47,321 nt of DNA, taken from NCBI GenBank assembly GCA_946539475.1, contig CAMNHM010000004.1, positions 1 to 47,321 on the forward strand, given 5' to 3'. The position numbers and the translations under genes were made by a program. Origin of the DNA: an uncultured Prevotellaceae bacterium (lineage in GTDB: Bacteria > Bacteroidota > Bacteroidia > Bacteroidales > Bacteroidaceae). Below are positions 16,026-22,539 of the stretch, one piece after another. Below the pieces are notes generated by a model. The model ran no database searches. It was not told the origin of the DNA and was given only the letters and a program-made list of their open reading frames with translations. How positions within the stretch are numbered: the first letter of the stretch is position 1; every line of letters starts with the position of its first letter.

Positions 16026-17375
16026 CTATTTCACTCTTAGCGACTTGCCCACTTGGATCACATCACTGCGCATGCCGTTGAGCTGCTTGATCTTCTGCAC
16101 GGTGGTACGGTTGCGACGGGCGATGGCCCCTAGGGTGTCGCCGCGCTTCACCTTGACGTAGACGGCCTGGTTGCGACGCGTATTGGTAGTCGTTGTGGTG
16201 CGCTGACGGGTAGTCGGCTGCTGCTTCGGCCGCTCATCGACCTCCACCTCGGGACGTTTCACCTGCTGATGGCTGGCCATCGCGTAGATGGAGTCCTCCA
16301 TATCGATGAAGCGTGCCACATCGTTCACCGGCAGCCGCAGCGGCGACGGCTTAGAATAGCCGTAGATCATCTCGCGACGGTAGACGGGATTGAGCGAGCG
16401 GATCATGTCGACGTCAAGGTTGCAGGCCTGTGCGATCTGCTGGAACGAGACATTCTGCGTCACCATCACCGTATCGGTCTTCACCGGCAGCTTGCTCGTC
16501 ATCGGGCAGATGCCGTGCTCGCAGTAGTAGGTCATCACATAGTTGGCAGCGATGAAGGCAGGCACATAGCCGCGTGTCTCCTTCGGCAGGTAGGGGTAGA
16601 TCTTCCAGTAGTCGCGCTGCCCGCCCGATCGGCGGATGGCACGGTTGATGTTCTCCGGTCCGCAGTTATAGGCAGCGATGACGAGGTTCCAGTCACCAAA
16701 GAGCTCGTAGAGGTCGCGCAGGTATCGTGCAGCGGCAAACGACGACTTCACGGGGTCGCGACGGTCGTCGGTGACGGACGTCACCTCCAGCCCATAGGCC
16801 TTGCCCGTAGCGAGCATGAACTGCCAGAGCCCCGTTGCCCCTACCCTTGAGACGGCCGTGGGATTGAGTGCCGACTCGATGATGGGCAGGTACTTCAGCT
16901 CCAGAGGCAGCTGGTAGGTGTCGAGTGCCTGTTCGAAGATGGGCATGTAGAAATTGGCCGCTCCCAGCATGTAGCTCACCTGACGGCGCAGGCGCACCAT
17001 ATAGCGGTCGATGCAGGAGCGCACAACGTCGTTGTAGGACATCTCCATCACCGTCGGCATACGCATCAGGCGGTCGACGTAGACTTCCCGGTCGAACGAT
17101 GGGTTCTCGCTCAGCATCTGGCAGTCGGAATCGGTCGAGAGGTAGGTCTTCGACATGTACTGGTTCATCAGGCTGTCGAGGCTGGCATCGGTCAGTGCCT
17201 CGGGGAACTCGAAGCCCTCCTGCCCCTCTTCCTCTTCCTCGTTAATCACCTCCACGCCGCTCTCGTCGGTAAGGTCTTCGCCGAGGTCGAGGCTGTCGCT
17301 TACTTCTATCTGTGCCATCATGCTCAGCGGCAGGAAGGCCATTGCTATCAATATTGTCGTTTTCTTCATATTCAT
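16026..17375 (-). CDS. Lytic murein transglycosylase (MltD-like) with LysM domain
   Basis: 449 residues. Signal peptide (MKKTTILIAMAFLPLSMMAQ), an acidic linker, then an SLT domain at about 140-290: LPIIESALNPTAVSRVGATGLWQFM carries the catalytic Glu (YLPIIES) and the family motif GATGLWQF, and AAYNCGPENINRAI is the second SLT motif. The last 45 residues form one LysM repeat (VKRGDTLGAIARRNRTTVQKI), which binds glycan strands. The enzyme cleaves peptidoglycan in the periplasm. A low-complexity Thr/Arg linker precedes LysM. It stands in the conserved order parB, DUF5683, transglycosylase, RSH. Confidence 0.9.
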   Translation of the reverse strand: MNMKKTTILIAMAFLPLSMMAQIEVSDSLDLGEDLTDESGVEVINEEEEEGQEGFEFPEALTDASLDSLMNQYMSKTYLSTDSDCQMLSENPSFDREVYVDRLMRMPTVMEMSYNDVVRSCIDRYMVRLRRQVSYMLGAANFYMPIFEQALDTYQLPLELKYLPIIESALNPTAVSRVGATGLWQFMLATGKAYGLEVTSVTDDRRDPVKSSFAAARYLRDLYELFGDWNLVIAAYNCGPENINRAIRRSGGQRDYWKIYPYLPKETRGYVPAFIAANYVMTYYCEHGICPMTSKLPVKTDTVMVTQNVSFQQIAQACNLDVDMIRSLNPVYRREMIYGYSKPSPLRLPVNDVARFIDMEDSIYAMASHQQVKRPEVEVDERPKQQPTTRQRTTTTTNTRRNQAVYVKVKRGDTLGAIARRNRTTVQKIKQLNGMRSDVIQVGKSLRVK

Positions 17376-17403
17376 TCTTTATAGTTCAACATAACTCCTA
17401 AGT

Positions 17404-18186
17404 CTAAAAGCTAATGCTGCAGTTCACGCCCAGCGCGGCTGCCGTCAGGGGATTGTTCGACGAGCCATTACCCATCACCGCAGGGCGCACCTTCAGCGAA
17501 AGGTCCTTGGAGAGGTCGAAAGCCGACAGCTCAGCATCGACATAAGCATCGATGACCGAAATGGCATAGACGCCGATCATGACGAAGAAGCTCATGTCGC
17601 GCCATCGGCGATAGCGGTCCTTGCGCCGCTTGAAGAGTGTCTTGTAGCGCTCGATGTTGCTGCTGTCAATACGCCTGTTCAGGTGCATGAAGTTGTTATA
17701 GCTGGCTGTCCCTGGGTCGTCGTCCGTGATGTCGAGATAGGCCTGGGCATAGTCCTTGTACATCGAGTTGTTCCATCGCATGGCATAGATACAGCCCACG
17801 AAGCCTCCGTAGACGAGAGGCAGCTTCCAGTACTTGCGGTTATAGATCTGTCCACCGCCAGGAATCACCAATGCCAGCCATACTGCCCGCTGTGGGTCGG
17901 GTCGCCACGTGCTCCAGTCACGCCCCTTCTGCTCTTCTACGGCGGGCACCTGCAACGCTTTCTGCAGCAACGAGTCGACGAGCATGATCGAGTCGCGAGG
18001 CATGGCGTTGTACATCGAGTCGATGGCCATCACAATGGAGTCGGGCACCACCGTCTGTGCCTTGGCACCCTGTGGGCTGAGCGACAATAGACAGATGACA
18101 AACGACATCCCCATGAGCCTGCCTAGTGCTTTGCCCAGCAGGAGACGAACGCAAGCCTTTACTCCGCAGCATCTGTCATTTCTCAT
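17404..18186 (-). CDS. DUF5683 membrane protein
   Basis: 260 residues from this start. A Met 24 codons later (MGMSFVICLLSL) begins a good signal peptide and may be the real start; the first ATG lies inside a tandem array. The core matches DUF5683: WLALVIPGGGQIYNRKYWKLPLVYGG, split here as two motifs around residues 100-125, then MRWNNSMYKDY and a Lys/Arg-rich stretch (RRKDRYRRWRDMSFF) before a second membrane segment. The function is unknown. It is widespread in Bacteroidota beside parB and a lytic transglycosylase, which suggests an envelope or division role (inference). Confidence 0.8.
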   Translation of the reverse strand: MRNDRCCGVKACVRLLLGKALGRLMGMSFVICLLSLSPQGAKAQTVVPDSIVMAIDSMYNAMPRDSIMLVDSLLQKALQVPAVEEQKGRDWSTWRPDPQRAVWLALVIPGGGQIYNRKYWKLPLVYGGFVGCIYAMRWNNSMYKDYAQAYLDITDDDPGTASYNNFMHLNRRIDSSNIERYKTLFKRRKDRYRRWRDMSFFVMIGVYAISVIDAYVDAELSAFDLSKDLSLKVRPAVMGNGSSNNPLTAAALGVNCSISF

Positions 18187-18199
18187 CTCTCACCTCTCA
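18172..18199. repeat. Tandem array, four 7-bp units (TCTCTCA type)
   Basis: The units TCTGTCA, TTTCTCA, TCTCTCA and CCTCTCA run without gaps. The parB stop codon (18197-18199) and one candidate start codon of the DUF5683 gene (18184-18186) both lie within this array. Confidence 0.8.
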
Positions 18200-19114
18200 T
18201 TTTAGGCCCATCACCTTCATGATACGCTCCAGCTCCTCAGCATTGGCAAAGGGGATGCTGATCTTACCCTTGCCACCAGAGGAGCAGGAGAGCTGCACCT
18301 TCGACTTCAGCAAGTCGGACAGACGCTGACGGGCAGCAACCATCTCGGTTGGCAGCTGTGACTTGGCGGCAATCTTCTTCTTGGCCACCTGCACCTCTTC
18401 ACCCTGCTTCAGCATCTGCACCATCTCCTCCACCTTACGCACGGAGTACTGGTTCTTCAGCACGTCGCGGAAGAGTTTCAACTGCAGCGACGGCGAGTCG
18501 AGCGCCAACAGCGCACGGGCATGGCCCATGTCGATCTCGTGGTTCTTCAGCGACATCTGAATCTGTGCCGGCAGCTTCAGCAGGCGCATGTAGTTGGTGA
18601 CGGCGGTGCGACTCTTGCCCACGCGCTCGGAGATTTTCTCCTGTGTCATGCCCGTCGTTTCTGCCAGGTGCTCGTAGGCGAGGGCGATCTCGATGGCGTT
18701 CAAGTCTTCACGCTGGATATTCTCCACGAGGGCGAGCTCCATGACGTTCTCGTCCTCCACCGTACGGATATAGGCGGGAATAGCCTTCAGCCCTGCCCGC
18801 TGCGAGGCACGCCAGCGACGCTCGCCGGCAATAATCTGATAGCGGTCGGGAGCCACCTGCCGCAGGGTGATGGGAGCGATGATGCCCATTGTCTGGATGC
18901 TCGCCGCCAGCTCCTGCATCGCCGTCTCGTCGAACTCCCGGCGCGGCTGGTCGGGGTTCGGCTCTATCTGTTCGACAGGTATCTCGCTCAGGTTCGACGA
19001 GCCCTGCGTCTTCACGTCACTTGTGTCGATGAGTGCATCGAGTCCTCGCCCGATGCCCATGTCGTCGAGTCCTCGCCCGATGACGCTCTTATCGTATTTT
19101 TTTCTGACTGCCAT
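18197..19114 (-). CDS. parB: Chromosome-partitioning protein ParB
   Basis: 305 residues. The ParB/Spo0J N-terminal domain begins VEQIEPNPDQPRREFDE (about 47) and includes the CTP-binding loop GERRWRASQRAGL (about 98-110) and ENIQREDLN. A helix-turn-helix follows (TQEKISERVGKSRTAVTNYMRLL). The C-terminal part carries the dimerisation region. The extreme N-terminus has the ParA-contact motif GRGLD twice (residues 13-17 and 22-26), due to an 18-base direct repeat in the DNA. The gene lies downstream of parA but is separated from it by an inserted four-helix-bundle gene. Confidence 0.95.
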   Translation of the reverse strand: MAVRKKYDKSVIGRGLDDMGIGRGLDALIDTSDVKTQGSSNLSEIPVEQIEPNPDQPRREFDETAMQELAASIQTMGIIAPITLRQVAPDRYQIIAGERRWRASQRAGLKAIPAYIRTVEDENVMELALVENIQREDLNAIEIALAYEHLAETTGMTQEKISERVGKSRTAVTNYMRLLKLPAQIQMSLKNHEIDMGHARALLALDSPSLQLKLFRDVLKNQYSVRKVEEMVQMLKQGEEVQVAKKKIAAKSQLPTEMVAARQRLSDLLKSKVQLSCSSGGKGKISIPFANAEELERIMKVMGLK

Positions 19115-19122
19115 ATTTTGGG

Positions 19123-19158
19123 GGAGTTAAAGGAGTTAAAGGAGTTAAGGGAGTTAAA
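19123..19158 (+). repeat. Tandem array, four 9-bp units (GGAGTTAAA), left side of the IVP gene
   Basis: The units are GGAGTTAAA, GGAGTTAAA, GGAGTTAAG and GGAGTTAAA. An inverted copy of the same 36-bp array lies at 19576-19611, so the two bracket the gene between them. The sequence next to the inner edge (GAC) is also shared by the two copies. Confidence 0.9.
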
Positions 19159-19186
19159 GACGAATGTCTTGCGGCTCCTCATTCCT

Positions 19187-19564
19187 TTAGTCCTTCACTC
19201 CGTTATTATTAATAATTCCTCTACAATATAAATTCAAAAATTTACTCGTTTCCTCCAAAGACGCACGGAGCACATCGAAATCAGGCAATGATATATAACC
19301 CAAGTCTCTTACCAGCAAGATATAATTCCTGCACTCCTCCAAGCTACCTTGGGCGATATTAAAGAATCGAAGTTTGTCGGCCTTACTCAGTTTCTTGTAT
19401 CCTTCTGCAATATTAGCAGAAACAGAAACGGCAGCTCTCTGGAATTGATCACAAAGTCCAAAACGCTCAGTCAAAGGAAATTGTTGAGAAGCACGATAAG
19501 CCAATAGGGCAAAAGCATGAGCTTTCTGCCAAGCAACTACATTTTCAAAGCTATACGTAGCCAT
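19187..19564 (-). CDS. Four-helix-bundle protein (IVP/S23 family)
   Basis: 125 residues. The family features are clear: an opening with a W-Q-K-A-H element (ENVVAWQKAHAFALLAYRAS), CDQFQRAAVSVSANIAEGY, then FFNIAQGSLEECRNYILLVRDLGY. These proteins were first found coded inside intervening sequences of 23S rRNA genes and also occur as scattered single genes; their function is unknown, and a relative (Avd) works with retroelement reverse transcriptases. Codon use is more A/T-rich than in parA and parB. The gene splits the parA-parB pair and is flanked by inverted 4 x 9-bp arrays, so it looks like an acquired cassette of about 490 bp (inference). Confidence 0.9.
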   Translation of the reverse strand: MATYSFENVVAWQKAHAFALLAYRASQQFPLTERFGLCDQFQRAAVSVSANIAEGYKKLSKADKLRFFNIAQGSLEECRNYILLVRDLGYISLPDFDVLRASLEETSKFLNLYCRGIINNNGVKD

Positions 19565-19575
19565 AAACTATTGTC

Positions 19576-19611
19576 TTTAACTCCTTTAACTCCCTTAACT
19601 CCTTTAACTCC
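19576..19611 (-). repeat. Tandem array, four 9-bp units, right side of the IVP gene (inverted copy)
   Basis: On the plus strand the units are TTTAACTCC, TTTAACTCC, CTTAACTCC and TTTAACTCC, the reverse complement of the GGAGTTAAA family at 19123-19158. It fills the gap between the parA stop (19617) and the IVP start (19564). Confidence 0.9.
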
Positions 19612-19616
19612 CTTAA

Positions 19617-20378
19617 TTAACTCTTAGAGATAATCTCCTTCGCCAGTGCCAAGTGATTCTTTGCACCAGTGGAGTCGGCATCATAGAGAATGACGGGCAG
19701 ACCGTGGGAGGGACTCTCCGAGAGCTTCACGTTACGCTGGATGACTGTCTTGAAGACCAACTCCTGGAAGTGGCGCTTCACCTCGTCGTAAATCTGGTTG
19801 GCCAGTCGGAGACGAGAGTCGTACATCGTCAGCAGGAAGCCCTCGATCTCCAGCTTCGTGTTCAGCTTCGACTTGATAATCTTGATGGTGTTGAGCAGCT
19901 TCGAGATGCCCTCCAGGGCGAAGTACTCACACTGCACGGGGATGATGACCGAGTCGGCAGCCGTCAGAGCGTTCACCGTAATGAGGCCCAGCGACGGCGA
20001 GCAGTCGATGAGTATATAGTCGTAGTCGTCGCGGATGGGAGCCAGCAGGTTCTTCATCACCCGCTCGCGGTTGTCCAGGTTCAGCATTTCTATCTCAGCA
20101 CCCACCAGATCGATGTGGCTGGGGATGATGTCGAGCCCCTCGATGTCGGTGGTATAGATAGCCTCGCGCACGTCGGTCTTGTCGATGATGCACTCATAGA
20201 GCGAGCAGTCGACCTGCTGTATGTCGACACCAAGGCCGCTGGACGCATTGGCCTGCGGGTCGGCATCCACTACGAGCACACTCTTCTCCAGCGTAGCCAG
20301 CGATGCTGCCAGGTTGATGGTCGTCGTGGTCTTTCCCACGCCGCCCTTTTGGTTGGCTAATGCAATAATCTTTCCCAT
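19617..20378 (-). CDS. parA: Chromosome-partitioning ATPase ParA (Soj/MinD type)
   Basis: 253 residues from the ATG at 20376-20378; longer frames would run through the promoter. The deviant Walker A motif KGGVGKTTTTIN is at residues 11-22, Walker A' DADPQANASSGLG near 41, and the switch region DCSPSLGLITVNAL near 120. It has no N-terminal helix-turn-helix, so it is the short chromosomal type. Together with ParB and parS it separates the replicated origins. It is the first gene of a minus-strand run down to the pectinesterase. A parS-like sequence overlaps its promoter. Confidence 0.95.
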   Translation of the reverse strand: MGKIIALANQKGGVGKTTTTINLAASLATLEKSVLVVDADPQANASSGLGVDIQQVDCSLYECIIDKTDVREAIYTTDIEGLDIIPSHIDLVGAEIEMLNLDNRERVMKNLLAPIRDDYDYILIDCSPSLGLITVNALTAADSVIIPVQCEYFALEGISKLLNTIKIIKSKLNTKLEIEGFLLTMYDSRLRLANQIYDEVKRHFQELVFKTVIQRNVKLSESPSHGLPVILYDADSTGAKNHLALAKEIISKS

Positions 20379-20402
20379 TTCAATTTCTATTGATTTGAAC
20401 TG

Positions 20403-20428
20403 CAAAGATACACATTTTCCGTGAAACA
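20403..20428 (-). promoter_or_regulatory. parA promoter with a parS-like sequence
   Basis: TATCTTTG on the minus strand (20403-20410) is a good -7 box. Just upstream, 20413-20428 reads TGTTTCACGGAAAATG, which matches 12 of 16 bases of the B. subtilis-type parS; the first nine bases are exact. A TTG at about 20427 is a weak -33 at short spacing. Autoregulation by ParB is a possibility, not shown. Confidence 0.4.
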
Positions 20429-20482
20429 ACCTGCATTTCCATCACAATTTAAGTATTTTTGCACACATTATTGACCTAATCT

Positions 20483-20514
20483 TTTGGCTTTCTCCCGAAA
20501 AAGTACTATCTTTG
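20483..20514 (+). promoter_or_regulatory. surE-lpxB promoter (Bacteroides type)
   Basis: TTTG (20483-20486), a 20-base spacer, then TATCTTTG (20507-20514) gives a complete match to the Bacteroides consensus. The first surE ATG is 13 bases downstream of the -7 box, so the transcript leader is very short. Confidence 0.8.
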
Positions 20515-20527
20515 CACTCCTTAAAAC

Positions 20528-21310
20528 ATGAGCATGACAATGGAAAGACCACTGATATTGATCTCCAACGACGACGGCTACCAGGCCAAGGGCATCCGCT
20601 CACTGGTGGAGATGGTGCGCCATCTGGGCGACATCATCGTCTGCGCACCCGAGGGTCCGCGGTCGGGTTTCGCCTGTGCCTTCTCAGCCACCACGCCACT
20701 GACCATCACCCTTCGCGAGAAGCAGGAGGGCGTCGAGATATGGTCGTCGAATGGCACACCTGTCGACTGTGTGAAGCTGGCGCTACACGAGATTGTTCCA
20801 CGGCGCCCCGACCTGGTGCTCGGAGGCATCAACCACGGCGACAACGGCTCGGTAAACACCCACTATAGCGGCACGATGGGCGTGGGGGTGGAGGGCTGCA
20901 TGAAATACATCCCCAGCGTGGCCTACTCTCTCTGCGACCATAGCGAGGACGCCGACTTCGAGCCCCTGGCCCCATATATAAAGAGGTACACGCAACAGGT
21001 GCTCAGTGAGGGGTTGCCACAGGGCGTCTGCCTGAACATCAATTTCCCGCTGCTGAAAGAGGAAAGTGGATACAAAGGTGTCAAGGTTTGCCGTATGGCT
21101 CATGGCACGTGGTCGAACGAGGTGACACGTTGCCACCATCCCCGTGGCTACGACTACTACTGGATGATAGGCCACTACGAAAATGACGAGCCACAAGCCG
21201 AGGACACCGACAACTGGGCCTTGCAGCACGGCTACGTCGCCATCACTCCCACCCGCATGGACGTCACAGCCTACGAAGCCCTCCCCCAACTGAAAAGCTG
21301 GGAGTCCTAA
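20528..21310 (+). CDS. surE: 5'/3'-nucleotidase SurE
   Basis: 260 residues. The first ATG is used here, but ATGs at 20534 and 20540 are as likely because the promoter leaves almost no leader. SurE motifs: the metal-binding pair in SNDDGYQAKG (Asp15-Asp16), PEGPRSGFACAFS, GGINHGDNGS and HYSGTMGVGVEGC. The enzyme removes phosphate from nucleoside monophosphates, with a divalent metal. A short segment near residue 180 (LLKEESGYKG) looks a few residues longer than in the relatives I remember and is purine-rich like the tandem arrays nearby. surE followed by lpxB is a common Bacteroidales pair. Confidence 0.93.
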   Translation: MSMTMERPLILISNDDGYQAKGIRSLVEMVRHLGDIIVCAPEGPRSGFACAFSATTPLTITLREKQEGVEIWSSNGTPVDCVKLALHEIVPRRPDLVLGGINHGDNGSVNTHYSGTMGVGVEGCMKYIPSVAYSLCDHSEDADFEPLAPYIKRYTQQVLSEGLPQGVCLNINFPLLKEESGYKGVKVCRMAHGTWSNEVTRCHHPRGYDYYWMIGHYENDEPQAEDTDNWALQHGYVAITPTRMDVTAYEALPQLKSWES

Positions 21311-21319
21311 GGAAATAGT

Positions 21320-21343
21320 CTCTCAACTCTCAACTCCTAACTC
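21320..21343. repeat. Tandem array, 3.4 units of 7 bp (CTCTCAA type), ending at the lpxB ATG
   Basis: The units CTCTCAA, CTCTCAA, CTCCTAA and CTC run directly into the lpxB start codon at 21344. Together with a few bases of spacer this makes up the whole gap between surE and lpxB. Confidence 0.8.
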
Positions 21344-22537
21344 ATGAAGTACTACCTCATAGCCGGCGAAGCCAGTGGCGACCTACATGCCTCACGCCTG
21401 ATGACGGCTCTGAAAGGTCAGGACCCAGAAGCCGAGTTCCGATTCTATGGCGGCGACCAGATGCTGGCAGCCGGTGGGACGATGGTCAGGCACTATCGTG
21501 AGCTGGCCTACATGGGTTTCATTCCCGTTCTCCTGCATCTGCCCACCATCCTGAAGAATATGCGTCAGGCCAAGGAGGACATCGCACGATGGAAACCCGA
21601 CGTGGTGATACTCGTCGACTACCCGGGCTTCAACCTCAAGATAGCTAAATACGTGAAAGAGTGGAAAGTGGAAGGTGGAGAGAGGAAAGAGAATACCATA
21701 CCGCAAGTCTACTACTACATCTCGCCAAAGATCTGGGCCTGGAAGGAATACCGCATCAAGAACATCAAGCGCGACGTCGACGAGCTCTTCTCCATACTAC
21801 CTTTCGAAGTGGAATTCTTCGAGCAGAAGCACCACTACCCCATCCACTACGTCGGCAACCCGACGAAGGAGGAGGTAGACCGCTTCCAGAAAGGCTATGA
21901 TGAGGACTTCCTACACTTCTGCCATCGCCATGGCCTCAACCCCGAGAAAAAGATCGTCGCACTGCTGGCCGGCAGCCGCCGACAGGAAATCAAGGACAAC
22001 CTCCCCGCCATGATGGAGGCAGCACGGCAGTTTCCTGACTATCAGTTTGTGCTGGCAGGCGCACCAGCCATCGACGACGCCTTCTATGCCACCATCCTAC
22101 TGAAGAACGACGAGACGACATCGCTGGTACGACTGGTTAAGAACGACACCTACGCACTGCTCGCCCATGCCCATGCCGCCCTCGTCACCAGCGGCACGGC
22201 AACACTAGAGACGGCCCTCTTCCGCGTGCCGCAGGTAGTATGCTATGAGACACCCCTACCCCGCCTCATCGGATGGCTGCGAAAGCGCATCCTGAAGGTG
22301 AAATACATCTCGCTGGTCAACCTCATTGCCGACCGTGAGGTGGTGCGCGAGCTCGTCGCCGACAGCTTCACCATCGAGAACATCACCCGTGAGCTCTCCG
22401 TACTCCTGCACCCCGACAGCCCTCAGCGCCTTGCAATGCTACATGGCTACGACGAGACAGACCGCCGACTGGGCACCACCAACGCCCCCGAAGAAGCTGC
22501 GCGCATCATGGTGCAGTTGCTACAGGGCGGGCACTAA
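21344..22537 (+). CDS. lpxB: Lipid-A-disaccharide synthase
   Basis: 397 residues. GT19 family motifs: GEASGDLHASRLM at residue 8, YYYISPKIWAWKEYRI near 124, YVGNPTKEEVDRF, ALLAGSRRQEIKDNLP and SGTATLETALF. The enzyme joins UDP-diacylglucosamine and lipid X to form the lipid A disaccharide on the inner membrane. Residues 106-117 (EWKVEGGERKEN) are coded by a 4 x 7-bp purine array and interrupt the usual join between KYVK and IPQVYYYISP, so they look like an in-frame insertion. The stop codon is 2 bases from that of the convergent asnB. Confidence 0.95.
   Translation: MKYYLIAGEASGDLHASRLMTALKGQDPEAEFRFYGGDQMLAAGGTMVRHYRELAYMGFIPVLLHLPTILKNMRQAKEDIARWKPDVVILVDYPGFNLKIAKYVKEWKVEGGERKENTIPQVYYYISPKIWAWKEYRIKNIKRDVDELFSILPFEVEFFEQKHHYPIHYVGNPTKEEVDRFQKGYDEDFLHFCHRHGLNPEKKIVALLAGSRRQEIKDNLPAMMEAARQFPDYQFVLAGAPAIDDAFYATILLKNDETTSLVRLVKNDTYALLAHAHAALVTSGTATLETALFRVPQVVCYETPLPRLIGWLRKRILKVKYISLVNLIADREVVRELVADSFTIENITRELSVLLHPDSPQRLAMLHGYDETDRRLGTTNAPEEAARIMVQLLQGGH
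21661..21688 (+). repeat. Tandem array inside lpxB, four 7-bp units (GTGGAAA type)
   Basis: The units are GTGGAAA, GTGGAAG, GTGGAGA and GAGGAAA. The array is in frame within lpxB and related to the GTGAAGA arrays in pyrG and gltB and at the amt-pyrG junction. Confidence 0.8.
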
Positions 22538-22539
22538 AA

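Noticed and set aside
19123..19611. CRISPR-like array from the repeated units near parA and parB
   Set aside because: The units are 9 bp, directly adjacent and without spacers, and there are no cas genes.
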